A stretch of 64,000 bases of DNA from Cynocephalus volans (Eukaryota > Chordata > Mammalia > Dermoptera > Cynocephalidae). The notes beneath the pieces were generated by a model. It worked only from the letters and a program-made list of their open reading frames with translations. It was not told the origin of the DNA and searched no databases. Location: positions 74,010,501 to 74,074,500 of the forward strand of contig NC_084466.1 in NCBI RefSeq assembly GCF_027409185.1, given 5' to 3'. Position 1 is the stretch's first letter; every line of letters begins with the position of its first letter. Made by a program: the position numbers and the translations under genes. Shown here in pieces: positions 11,880-25,700 of the stretch.

Positions 11880-12734
11880 CAGGATTTTTTTTTTTTTTTC
11901 TGTATATTATTGCATTGTATGAATATACTACTATTTATCCATTCTCCTGTGAGTGGGCATTTGGGTTGTTTTGAGTTTTTGGCTTTTGTGAATATAGCTG
12001 CTCTGAATATTGCTGTATGTGTTTTTGGCATGCATGTCCTTGTGAGTGGAATTACTGGGTCATGGAGTGGGTGGGTGAATGTTTAGCTTTGGTAGAAATT
12101 GCCAGTTTTCCAAAGTTGCTGTACGATTTTTCAGCTTCCACCAACAAAGTATTCAAGTTGTTGTCTTCTCTAACACTGGTCAGTCTTTTAAATTTTAGCC
12201 ATCTGAGAAGTTGGTATCACTATTGATTTTAGTTTCATTTTCCTGAGGGAATAGTGTGTTGAAATGGAAACTTTTCACGTGACTTTTTTTTTTGCACATG
12301 ACATTTTAAACATACTCTTTTATGAAGTGCCTATTCATGACTTTTTCTCATTAAGAAGAATGGTTATGCCTTCTAAATAATCTTTTTAGAGTCATTTTAG
12401 TGGCATTTTGAGAGGGAATAAGGTTAACTGCTTATGGGTAAACTTCCACCTTTAAGTGGAATTTAGGTAATGTTAAAGTTTCATCCAGGTTTTTTTTTTT
12501 TTTTCTCATTTCTGTCTCCTCTAATATGTGATGCAACTCATTCTTTTATTAGCTGGATATAACCTGGATTTATATTATAATGAATTTTATGATGAGACTC
12601 TTGTTCCAACCACAAAGATTGATATAGGAAACTTATTTATTATAAGAAACTGGAATAAGAAAATCATTTAATAGATGTATTCTGATTTATTCTCTTCTCT
12701 TTTTTTTTTTTTTAACTAACCAGATTTTTAGGAC

Positions 12735-12905
12735 CAAGAGCATTCATTTACCAAATACATATTGAGTGCTTTCTGTATGTCAGTCCTAATAATAGACTAA
12801 GGGAATACAATAGCAAGCAAAACAGAGACAAGCAAGGCACTTGTCCTCTTGAAATATATTCAGGTAGGAGAGATGGATAATAAGCAAACAAATAGGTAAA
12901 CAAGA
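12735..12905 (-). mobile_element. Ancient mammalian repeat (L2-like) next to the first coding exon
   Basis: 'catattgagtgctttctgtatgtcag' followed by 'gcaagcaaaacagagacaagc' and 'ataataagcaaacaaatagg' matches the dispersed motif set 'attgagcacctactatgtgcc ... aaacagacaaa ... aataaacaaata'. Exact family not certain. It ends ~30 bases before the splice acceptor at 12935. Confidence 0.55.
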
Positions 12906-12935
12906 TAATTGAAGATGATGTTTTCTGTTTTGCAG

Positions 12936-13747
12936 AAATGGAGCAAGAGCCAGAAAATGGAGAACCTGCCGGAATTAAGATCATCAGGGAAGCATACAAG
13001 AAAGCCTTTTTATTTGTTAATAAAGGACTGAATACAGATGAATTAGGTCAGAAGGAAGAAGCAAAGAACTACTATAAGCAAGGAATAGGACACCTGCTCA
13101 GAGGAATCAGCATTTCATCGACAGAGCCTGAACACACGGGCCCTGGGTGGGAATCTGCTAGACAGATGCAACAGAAAATGAAAGAAACACTACAGAATGT
13201 ACGTACCAGGTTGGAAATTCTAGAGAAGGGTCTTGCCACTTCTCTACAGAATGATCTTCAGGAAGTGCCCAAGTTATATCCAGAATTTCCGCCTAAAGAC
13301 ATGTGTGAAAAGTCACCAGAGCCTCAGCCCTTTAGTTCACCACCTCAGCAAGGTGAAGTAAATGAAAACACTTCAACTGCAAGTGCAGAGTTGGTTGCCA
13401 CACCTACTTCTCTGTCCTTGCCATCTCAAAGTTGTCCAGCAGAAGCACCTCCTGCTTATACTCCTCAGGCTGCCGAGGGTCACTACACTGTATCCTATGG
13501 AACAGATTCTGGGGAGTTTTCTTCAGTTGGAGAGGACTTTTATCAGAATCATTCTCAGCCACCTCCTCTTGAGACTTTAGGGCTAGATGCAGATGAGTTG
13601 ATTTTGATACCAAATGGAGTACAGATTTTTTTTGTAAATCCTGCAGGAGAGGTTAGTGCACCCTCGTATCCTGGGTACCTTCGAATTGTGAGGTTTTTGG
13701 ATAATTCTCTTGATACAGTTCTAAACCGTCCTCCTGGATTTCTCCAG
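12936..13747 (+). CDS. SPART: SPART coding exon 1 (gene exon 2): start, MIT domain, PPAY
   Basis: Acceptor tttctgttttgcag ends at 12935; the ATG is at 12938, so only two bases of 5' UTR are in this exon. It encodes residues 1-270 in phase 0 and ends CTCCAG before gtaagc. It carries the MIT domain, a Pro/Ser-rich linker (residues ~117-170), PPAY at 171-174, and the conserved [17 protein letters not shown] stretch at about 216-232. No upstream in-frame start in the exon competes. Confidence 0.97.
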
Positions 13748-16700
13748 GTAAGCTGAAGGAAAATGTAAACTTAAATTGAAATATGTGTAGAAGGCATTAT
13801 TTTTATTTGTTAATATTTATAATTTGTCCAGGATAATAAGTACAAAAAGATAATTATAGGTTTTATTTCCTTTTTAAATATGTTCCAAGAAATTTCAGAA
13901 CCTTGAATGTCTGTGTTTGTGTTCAATAGTCTTTTTTTTTTTATAAGATATAAAGTCTTGTTTTGATATTAAGTTTGAGTGTTCATCCTTAAATTTTAAT
14001 TCTTTATCTGAAGAAGAAACCTAACGCCTTTAATTTCAAAAGGAATTTATGTAATTCATGTGAACGTATAATATCCACAAATGTTGTCAAGACCCAGCTG
14101 AGGATTTGAATTGGGCTAGATCCAGCCCATTCTCTAGAACAGTGGTTCTCATCCAGGGGTGATTTTACCTCCCCAGGGAAGGTTTGGTAATGTCTAAGAC
14201 ATTTTTGGTTGTCACAACTGGTGGGTGGGTACTACTGCCATTGTGGGTAGAGGCCAGGAATGCTGCTGAACATCTACACAAAACGGCCTCCATCAACATC
14301 AAAATTATCCAGCCCCAAATCTCAGTCATGCCAAGGTTGAGAAACCATGGTCTACAAGTAGAGACTGGTAATTTAAGATGTAATTTCAACATTCCAAGCA
14401 GATATATTTACCAGAATGCAGATGGTCCAGAGAACACAGGATGGAGTAAAGACTGGTACTAAGTAAAGGTTGGTGTCAGGGCATTGCTGTGGATTTACTG
14501 AGGTATTCTGAAGGTGGTGGTCCAGTGACAATCTGGTTTTAAAACTTTGGATGTAGGTGTGGGCAGGGGAGATGGGTTCTTGAAATAAACATTCAGTATA
14601 CATTGAGTATAACAAAGGAGTTTGCAATGAAGAAATATCACCATTTAAGCAAAGGAGGTACTATATTGTCCAAAGTCCAAATAATGTGATTTAGTTACAG
14701 CATTTGTTATCTATATTTATTTTCTCTTATGGTATACCCTACTTTCGATTCTCATGCATCTTTTACATGGAGTCAACTTGAAAGTTATTTAAAGACAAGT
14801 TATTTAAAGAGGCTTACTAGAAATGTGTGAATGGGATACTTTGGACCATTGCTGAAAGGAAAGGTACATTACTGGACAGGAAGAATATTGTGAATCCTGT
14901 GGGTTATTTTAGGGAAGAAGCCTCAAGGTTAAGAATAGGCTTATTGATTAAAGTGGGGGTGGGGGAATTTCTGCTGATCTGGTAATGGTGTTGCACTGTA
15001 ACCAGAATTACAAAATCATTGGAAGGTCAAAGGTTTGGATGCCTCTACTGGCTAGCTGCCAAAAATAAAAAAAATAAATATATATATATATATATATATA
15101 GGGTCCTCAACACCTGGACAATTGGAGGTATAGGAAGTGAACGTCAGAAACACTGTACCTGGTTACATGAGCTCAATCATCAAAATGACTTGTACTCTAG
15201 TAAAAATTTCTTAGTGCTTTTAATTTTGTTTTTAATCTTTCTCATACCTCCTTTTTTGGTCCTAAATGAAAAGGCACCCAAAATAATTCAAATAAATAAA
15301 ATTGCACCCAAAACTTAATTTGAGTCTTTTTAACAGGCTCTCATTTGCATGTATTCATGTATTTGTAGCAGAGTGTCCTAAAAATGAGTTATCATACTTA
15401 TTTACTGAATTTTTTATACTAAAAAATAGTAACAAACCAAGAAGTCAGATGTAATTTCCTATGCTATAAAAATCACTATTGGTCTACTCAGGAAATAAGA
15501 GTAAGATTATTTGGTTTTAAGTAGGCATCCTTAGAATTCTAGGACTTCAAAAAACTATTTTTCTTTTGGTTTTAGTTTTAATAAACTTTTTAAACCTGTT
15601 AAACCTGTAGTCAGTTCATACGGAACTTTGACATGAGAAAAACTGGGAGAAATCAGCCTATGGTGAATGAGCTCAACTATCTAAGTTTTTCTGTTTTTTA
15701 GAAGACTTGGGGATACTTCAGTTCAATCAAGGTGACCAGGATATAGTTTATCTTAAGGAAATCATGGAATAGTAGAATAAACCTTTTCCAAGTTTTAGTC
15801 ATTTTAGAATAACCTTTACAATTTTTTTTTCGAATACATACCTCTGCTATTACTTAGTATTTCTATTAAATTTCCTCATTTGTTAATTCTATCCTAAACG
15901 ATAACAATTGTGAAATTAAGGAAAAGATATATATTTGCCCTATTACACATTAAAATACATAACTACTCAGTTTTTAAGTTTGTAAATTACTTGACCTGTC
16001 ATTTCACATAGCAGAGGGTTTTTATGTTGTACTTTGGAAAACATAGTAATCCATTTTACAGTAACCTGTCTGAAGTTTGACTTTTATAAAAGATAGTGGC
16101 TTTTGAGACGAGTAGAAAAGAGAACCTGTAAAAGAAAAACAATTTGAAAATGTTTATTAAGTACTTTACAGGAAAGAATCAGATTTGACCATTCCAGTCC
16201 CTCCCTGCACATTTATATTTTGTTGGTCAGAGATGATGGTAGTGTATCAGAATTTTCCATTGTCTATATGAAATCGCATGCTCTTTGACTAATGTTTATC
16301 ACACAATATTTTGATAACAGATTGGCTTCCCAAGTTACTTGATAATAGGATAGTGTCCTGGGTGATGGGCATACTTTATGTTTTGGTTACTGAACATATC
16401 GCTTCAGAAATGAATACATTTGAAAATTTCAATTTAAACTTAGTTTCTTTTGAATTTAGATAGCCAGGATGTGAGCTTAAGTCTGAGTGTACTGACCTGC
16501 AGACCTCCCCAGATTACATTGCAGGAAAACTTTGTGTCATTTTGCTTTAAATTCACAATAGATAGTAAATTCATAAACATAACTTAATATATTCTAGTTC
16601 TGTCATGCCAGGTTCTCTTGGGCTTACTAAAAAAAAAATTATTCCACATTGTGTATACTGGGTTTCTAATTAAAACAATTGTTTGGTTTCTCTGGTCCAG

Positions 16701-19700
16701 ACTTCATGTGCTCAAATCACAGGTCCACTTTTTAGTTGTTGACTCTGAGCAACTTAATTGACTTCTCTGTGCCTCAATTTTCTTGTACATAAAATGACAG
16801 TAATACTAACCAATTTCATCGGACTGTTGTGATGATTAAATCAGTAAATACATGTGTAGTACTTGAGAACATCTTGAGTTTGTCTGTTTATTACCACAAA
16901 GGGATGTCTAATTTGGCTAATAAAAAAAAACCTTAATTGACTTTGTTATTTATTTAAAGCTACAATCATAAGTGGTTAACACTGGGCTATTTAAAGTCAT
17001 CAGTTTTAATAATTGCTGGAGCAGTAGTATTTTTAGCACAGTTCTTATTGCAGGAAGATCAGACAAGCAAATGATTGATTTTCATTGGAGATTTGTTGAT
17101 ATTAACAGTTTTATAAAGCCTTGTAAAGCTTATTTTCTAGTATTACAATTTATTAAAACCTAGTTGAAAATCTGGTTGCATTGAATTTTTTTTTGTCCTT
17201 CTAACAAATTCTTTCAGGTTTGTGACTGGTTATATCCTCTAGTTCCTGATAGATCTCCGGTTCTGAAATGTACTGTGGGTGCCTACATGTTTCCTGATAC
17301 AATGTTACAAGCAGCAGGATGCTTTGTGGGGGTTGTCTTGTCCTCTGAGTTACCAGAAGATGATAGAGAACTCTTTGAGGATCTGTTAAGACAAATGTCT
17401 GACCTTCGGCTCCAGGTAACTTGTGTGATCATCTTTAGGATGAAAATCTACTTTAACATAAACACTTCTGTTTTTAAAGAAATTATAATAACCCCTAATG
17501 TGATCAAAGTTAGGAGACTGAGAGTATATAATTTGCCTGTGTGTTCACAACTACATGTTGGGAATTTGCTGTAAATAGTGGTTAAGATGTTAGGTTCTGG
17601 AGCCAAATTGCCTGGGTTTGAATTCGAACTCTTCCACTCGTAGCTATTTAACTCAGCTGTTACTGATCTTCTCTATACTTTATAGGAATAATAATGTCCA
17701 TCTCATTGGGCTGTGTTGAAGATTAAAAGTCAGTACACTAAAGCAGTTATATCAGGGCCAGCAGGTGGTAATCCTCTGTGAATGTTAGCTGTTTTGTTTT
17801 CACCAGTTTTACTGCTTGGTTGGAAAAGTGGACTAGTGGGACTAAATGGTGAAATGAAGGTAATTTTAGCTTTAGCAGATGGGTTTCATTGGACAGATTG
17901 GCATTTTGAGAAAGAAGCAAGTTTTAGTTGAGAGAATTGTCTTTGTTCTCATGGTAAATGGAGGCCAAATAAAGAAAAGTAAAATATAATTTAAAATATG
18001 ATCATCCTGGGCCGGCATGTGGCTAACTTAGGAGAGTGTGGTGCTGATAACACCAAGGCCAAGGGTTCAGACCCCTATATAGGGTGGCCTGTTGGCTCAG
18101 TTTGGGGAGCACGGTGCTGACACCACCAGATCAGGGGTTAAGATCCCCTTACCAGTCATCTTTAAAATATGTGTGTATATACACACACACACACACATAT
18201 GAATGAACATCCTGTGAACTTTCCTTACTTAGCCTCTTTCCCTTGTCCACGTGCTTCTTTGTTACAGGGAGTTGAAATAGAGTATTATGGAGAGGCATTC
18301 TTTAAGTGTTCTTGCTCATCCTACTGTATGGCAGAAGGGAAAAATATTTTTTATTATGAATATTGACAGTTATCTGGGGTTGAATGAGGTAATGAGGTTG
18401 ACAACATTATAGTATAATATTTTGTTCTTTCTTTCAATCAGCAGGTATTTGGAATCCATTATTTAACAAGGTACGATGTTAAATGATGGCATGGGAAGAG
18501 TGTGAGAACAGGAGACTACAAATATATATATATATATGTATAAAATATATAACAGCCCCTGTTGCCAAGTAACTGAGAATGACCTGGTGATCAACAAGCC
18601 AATACTTTAGCATAATCAACAATTATTAAAATGATGTTAAGAAAACGCATGATTGCCATACAGAAGTATGTAGTCACAGTGTGCTCACTGGGAGAAGTTT
18701 ACAAAGGCAGGAACATAGTCAAATGGATCTGGGTTCATCTTGGCTTTGCTGTTTACTAACCGAACAAAGTGATACTCTTAAGTATTCAAGAACCTAATAC
18801 GGAGCTGTTTCTCTCTTCACCCCAAATGCATTGGCCCTATATTACTGGGCTTTAGGAAAGAAATTAAACAGAGTTTTAGGCTATTTGTTTATTTTCTCTG
18901 TTCAGTTTTATATTTTTGGTTGTTATTTTTAGTTTGCTGTATTGCAGAACTTCAACCATAAACAAAAGCTAATTACTAGCTATAATTTTGACTTGTTTTT
19001 ACCCTTAAATATTCATTTGGTAAAGTATGTGCTAGCAAAATACCTTTAAATACTGAAAACAAAAACAAAATGAGCCTTCGAACAAAGAAGAGTAAAGTGG
19101 ATATGAGTTTTATTAATTGCCTTTAAACTCATTTTAGTTTCATACGTATTTCCTAAAATGTGTTGTTCATTATTTAATTCAGATGTAGCTGCGTCTGATT
19201 TAAAGCTATACCAACAACTGCTTTAAGTTATCTTTTATACTTTGTCTTTTGAAATTTACTTTAGGTCATGTGCTATGAACCAAAGAACTCGGAGGTTTGT
19301 TGATGATGAGATAAAAGCACAGTATAGAGAAAAGAAAAGCAAAAGTATTTATTTATAGACTGTCAAACACTGACATTTGAACATGTATATCATTAGAGCA
19401 TGGTGTAATGTGGCTAGAAGAAAGACATCAAAAAAAATTCTGATTTGAGCTAAGGTTAGTCCTTTACTCCCTAGACTGACTGGAACAGGGCAGAAGGAGA
19501 AAATGAATTCCAAATCCCTGGAAGAACAAGACATTCCTCCGACCAATTGAAGGAAGCCTCTGGCACTGATATGAGACAGTTGGGTCCTTCATTGGACCAA
19601 GGCAAGAAGGATGTACGTCGTAAAGGAAAACGTGGAAAAAAGGTAAATAAAGGAGCAATAAGGTAAGGTGTGTGTGTTCTCTTTTGATGGCACTTTTTCA

Positions 19701-22700
19701 TGTAATTTATATGATTGTGTCCCCATTTACTAAAGCACAGGAACTTGTGCAGAGTCACAAAGTGATTACTGGCAAAAACAATTAGAATCAGCTTTACTGT
19801 TTCCCTTTCCAAGTGTTTGTTACTTAAACTGTCTTAAAAGGTATTCTGTGTTTGAGGGATAGATTTTTTTTCCCAAATATTTGAAAGATTTTTATAATAC
19901 ATTATATTTTATATTGTAAATTTTATTCTTATATTAATGATACATGTGCTTTTTTATTTGTTGTTCTGTACCTTCTTATATTCACCAAGAACTTGGGGCT
20001 AGATATGCTACTGTCTCTTTTTTCTTATACTCTACCATTTTTATTCAGTTCCCTGTTTCTTCATGGATGGGCAACAGGACAGAGGTTTGGATTTTTAAAA
20101 AATATTGAGTAGTTTTTTTCTTTCATTTCTTAGGTTCTGAGTATGTAATATGCTCTAAATGGCAACTTTGATTTAGAGTGCTAGTTGATTTATTGAGTGC
20201 TAGAATGTTGGGCATATGTGGTGGAAAAAGTTTAAATTTCTAATCTCATGAAATTTACTGTCTAGTGGAAAGGACAGATTAGCAAAGAGGTAATTTCTGT
20301 CTAATGTGATCATTAGATAAAGGATATAGCTTAGCCTAATAGATAAGTGTTGGTGGATGGGTGGTGTGGGAAGCAGTAAAGAGCCTCCTAGAGGATATTT
20401 TGGCTAAGATTAGTCTTGGTTAAAGAGTTGGTCATACAAATAGCAAATTGAAAGGGATTCCAGGCAGAAAAGTAGTAGTGTAAGCAAATGTATGAAGAAA
20501 ACAGCATTGCCTGAGTATTATGTTACAGGCAGTTCAGTGTTGTTCATTGCTGTATTTCACATCGTCAGTTTTCAGTAGTTATCTTTGGAATTAATGAATA
20601 TCACATGAACATTCTACGTTTACTTCCAAAGTGTCACTGTGGTTTGTGTTGAACATCTTAGACCAGATTTATGAGAACGTTGGGAGTCCAGAATGGTTCC
20701 AAGAAATATAAAGTTAATCACAAGAAACCAAATTCTCAAAAGGTAGAAAGGATATAGAGTGAAAAGTAAGTCTGCCTCCCATTCCTGTCTGCCAGCCACC
20801 TAGCTCCCCTCTTCAGACACATTGTTATTAGCTTCTTATTGTCCTTCAAGCTATGTTTTATGCATAGTCAAACATACATACACACATGCATACAATTTTT
20901 AACACAAATGGTGGCATGTAAAACATACTATTTTGTTCCATGCTTTTTCACTCAATATATCTGGAAATTCTTCCATATTGTTTAGAATTTATTTTTTTTT
21001 AAACTTAATTTCTTGGTTAAAAAAAAAATCAAATGATATTAAAAGATATACACAATGAAAAGTTTTACTCCCAACTTTGTTCCTATTCACACCATTCTCT
21101 CTGCCACCATAGGTGATCTCTTTTGCTAGGATCTTGTGTATCTTTCCTGGGTTTCTTGAGGCAGATGAAAGCAAATATAAACTGTTATTATTTTTTTCCC
21201 TTTTTTATGTAAAAGATAACATACTATATGGAGTGTCTTGTATTTTTTCGTATATTTATATTAATATATTTTATAGAGAACTTCCTCAATCTTTTCAGTA
21301 TTTCATTTTGTGGATATGTCATATTTTCTTATTGAGGGGTGCTTAGCATGATTCCAATTTTTTTTGTATTACAAATAATACTTCAGTGTGAATATCTTTG
21401 TAGATCCATTGATTCATACATGCGTAGATAATCAGATAAATTCTAAGAATGGGATTACTGAGTCAAAAGATAAGTGCTTTTGTAATTTTGATAGATTTTG
21501 CTAAATTGCCCTACCTAGGGCACTCCCACCAGCAGTATATGAGAGTACCTGCTTCCCATTACCTGGTCGACAGAATGGTGGTCAGTTTCTCTGTATTTTG
21601 GCAGCCTGAAAAATGAGAAAATGGTATATTAAAATATTTTAACTTGCATTGATTTCATTTTGAGTGGGGCATCTATGCTTAAGGGTCCCTTGAATTTTGT
21701 GTTCTGTGGATTGTCCATTCATGTTCTTTGTCCATTTTTGTTAATACGTTTTTAGTCTTTTTCAGTTACCAAGAGCTCTTTATATATTAGAGATATTAGC
21801 TCATTGTCAAAGATAGAAGTTGCAAATATTTTGCCCAGTTTGATTTTACTTATGAGTGGCTTTTCTCCCCACATAGAAGCTCTTGGTTTGTTTTTCGTTG
21901 TTGTTGTTTTTCATATTTTAAGTGAAGTTCTTTGTATTTCTGTTGGACACTTTGATTTTCAAGTTATTTTACTATACTATGAGGTCTGAGTTAGCGTGCT
22001 TATAAGTTTTTAGAATAAAGAATTTAGCTTTAAGATTTTGAGTGTTGGCCCTAACTCTCATAGTAGCTAAATAGTAAGTAGTTAAATTAGCATAGTGCTG
22101 TGCAGGTATGTCTGTATTCCCCATTTCCATTTAAATGCAATGGCAGGTAGTTATATGTTTACATATTCTTACTTATTTTAAATTAAAAGTTTACTTGATG
22201 TCTTATCAAAACCAGTTTATTTGGATACTTCCTTTCTCACTGATAGAGTCATTTAACAGAAATCTTTCAACTTTACTGAGTACCATGTGCATACTAATAA
22301 CTATGGATGATATCTGTATCAAGGAACTCATAGTCTAGTTAAGGAAGGAAAAAAGTTAGTTTAAATATGAGTTGGTAAATGCTATATTAGAGTTGGGTTG
22401 GTATTTAAATCTTACCAGTGGGGGCTTATAAATAAGACTAGAACAGTTTTCAGCTGCATGGCAGTTCTGATGTTGTGCTTTGTAAGACATACCAGTTACT
22501 AGGTTGGCTAGAGATATTTCATTAATTATATCTAGTATTTGTTGGTTTAATATTTTATTACCCAATGCTTATAGTTTTTCCCCTTCTTAGTCTTTACTCT
22601 TTCACATTTTGAAACATTTTCACCATTTAGACTAAAGGAACTTCAAGTGAAGAAGTTAACCTGAGTGACATTGTACCTTGTGAGCCAGTTTCAGAAGAAA

Positions 22701-25700
22701 AAGCAAGAGAATTACCTGAATGGAGTGAGAAAGTGGCTCAGAACATTTTGTCAGGTATTACAGTAATGTTCATTTTTCCGCCCTGTAATATGAAACTTTT
22801 GGAACTCAGTAAAGGTATTATTTATAAGAGAATACTTAGAAAGATTTTTTTTTTTTCTTTTTTAACCGGTAAGGGGATTGCAACCCTCGGCATGGTGTGG
22901 TCTGCACCATGCTCAGCCAGTGAGCGCGCTGGCCATCCCTATGTAGGATCCGAACCCACGGCCTCAGCACTACCAGCGCCGCACTTTCCCGAGTGAGCCA
23001 CGGGGCCGGCCCATATTTTGGTTTTAAATAATCAATTTAAAAATACTTAAACAAAAGTAGAAAGAACTAATCTCTTAGAACATCGCATATTGTCATAAAT
23101 TCTTACTGGCCTATTCTCTGTTTTACTCCTGGGAAAATTGGTAGTGAAAAGCTTTAGGAACCCCAAACTCCTCTTATAATAGCTCTGAACATAAAATGAA
23201 TTACTTTCCTTTCCCCTTTGAAATTCCCTCTTAACCCTTCCCTTCCCTCCTGCCCTACTGCTGTGGTCTGAATGTTTGTAGCCCCCCAAAATTCATATGT
23301 TGAAGTCCTAACACCAAGGTGATGGTATTAGGAGGTTGGGCCTTTCGGAGGTAATACGTCATGAGGGAGGAGCCCTAATGAATGGGATTAATCGCCCCAG
23401 AACACTGCTTTGCCCCTTCCATTATGTGAGGGCACAGCAAGAAGGCACCATCTGTGAACCAGGAAATTGTACCTCATCAAACAGCTAATCTGCCGGCACC
23501 TTGATCTTGGGCTTCCCAGCCTCCAGAACTGTGAGAAATAAATTTCTGTTGTTTATAAGCCACCAGTTTATGGTATTTTGTTATGGCAACATGAACGGTC
23601 TAAGACACCCATGAAAAAAATGAGATGTTCATCTATCTTTGGAAACAAAGCAGCACTCTGTCACCATAAAGCAGTGCAAGCTGAGAAGATCTGAGGGTGA
23701 TGGCCTACCTGTTTGGGAAGATAGGCCCTGCTATTTAATTGTGGTTAGAGAGGGCTCAGATAGATTATTCTAAAACCAGAATGATCATTGCTTACATGTC
23801 TTTCTACTTCAGTTGGTTACTTAGCTTTTCAACTGTAGTAGCTCTCTGATTTATACTTTTTATCTTGTTTTATTTAAAAATTTTGCCAATCACCATTCAA
23901 TAAGTTAAACTCATGACCCAGTAATGGGTCTTGACCTGTCATTTAAACATTTAAATGACTCTCAATTCAGATTTCATCTCTGTACTAAAAACCCACTAAA
24001 ATAGTAAAGGTATCTAAAGCAGAGGAAATCTTCAGCATAAAAAACCAACAAGCTAAAATGGCTGATTGTCTAGGAGCTAATAAAATATTTTCCCAGTGTC
24101 AAAGAACTGTGCTTGAGACAAGAAGAAAAGATAAAGCCAAATTTTCAAATATAAGTGCAATACAGCCATGGGCTGCCTAATGACATTTTGATCACCAACA
24201 GGCTGTTTATGTGATGGTGGTTGGAGCAACAGACTATACCATATAGCCTAGGTGTATAGTAGGCTATGCCATCTAGGTTTGTGTAAGTGCACTGTACGAT
24301 GTTCACACATGATGAAATCACTTAACACATTTCCCAGAGTGTATCCTTGTCGTTAAGTAATGTATGAGTATAGTGAAAATTGACCCTTAAAAACAATTTT
24401 CAAAGAAATTGAGAAGAAAATCCTCTTCATTCTTACTACTCTGCCCCCTAACTTTACAAGCTGCTAAGGATTACTAGGAAGTCAGTATTCAGAAAACTTG
24501 CCTGTTACCCACACATGTAGAAAACTAGATTAAATGGTCATTTTCCCAACTTTTTTTTGAGTTGATACTGGTTTAAGTTTGTTCCGTTTAGTATTGCTGT
24601 GTAACAAACCACCCCAAACTTGAAAGCATGAAACAGCAAATATTTGTTTCTGCTTAGGAGTTCTGTGGGCCAGCTATTTGGAAAAATCAGCAGGGATGGC
24701 TTGTGTTTGCTTCATGATGTCTAAGGGCCTCAGCTAGGAAGACTCAACGGCTGACTGGTGATTCAACAGTTGGGGGCTGGAATGATCCGAAAGCTTCTAC
24801 TTGACTTACATCTCTGGCATCTGGGTGGAGAGCTCAGAGTCTGTTGAATAGAGTGCCTACACATGGCCTCTCATCTTGACTTCCTCACAGCATGGTAGCC
24901 TTAGGGTTGACTGGCTTCTACATGGTGACTCAGGGCTTCAAGCATGAATCATCCAGCAAACAGGCAGAAGCTGCATTACCTTTTCTGACATAGTCTTGGA
25001 AATTTCCAGCATCATTAGGTTACAAACAAGTAATAATCCTGCCCAGAGTTTAGGAGATGTGACATAGATTCAACTTCTCAGGGGGAGGAATGTCAGAGTT
25101 GTGTTGAAAGAAAACATTTGGAATAGAAGAGATTATTTTTGCACATCTTTAGAAAGTATCACTTCCCACAAAGTCTTAGGCCTCCTGCATACCACACAGG
25201 TTCCACATAGTGGTTCTACTGGAGGAGTTAGAGCATCCTTAAAGCCAGCTAATCCTGGGAAGAGGCCTATAGAGATTTCAGAAGAACTCTTAGCATTGCA
25301 TCATTTAAAAATGAGTAAAAAACTACATTCTAGTAATACTTCTTCACTACATGTGACTTTATGCCAGTAACTCTTCATACTGTGCTTTCAGGGCTAAAGT
25401 TCTGGTAATATCCGTCATACTTGGTGACCGTAAAACCATTTACTTGCTTATCAGAGTAATATCTCTTTTTGTGCTTTTTAATAGAATGAATATTAACTAG
25501 CTCCCCAAATATTTAAGTTTCAAGTAAAAAAGAAAGGGGCAGAAAATATTCAAGATTTACTCCAGGGAAAATTATCTGGTCTCATACTTACCTGGCAGGG
25601 GAGATACCATGATCGGGAAAATTATCTGGTCTGTCAAGAGACTATTTGTACCTCATGCAGCCTCTGTACAAAAGTGAGTAACCAGGGATCTAAATTGAGC

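Larger units (their letters stand above)
10985..12240 (-). mobile_element. Antisense L1M with two later insertions
   Basis: Minus-strand L1 3' UTR/ORF2 end. Landmarks include 'ttattgagggataacataa' at 10993, 'gtgaatatagctgctctgaa' at 11990 and 'tggaattactgggtcatgga' at 12047. It is interrupted by a Tigger-type element (11178-11630) and a SINE monomer (11788-11879), giving a clear relative insertion order. Confidence 0.75.

Noticed and set aside
13362-13613. Frames on both strands inside the first SPART coding exon
   Set aside because: Shadows of the spartin reading frame.
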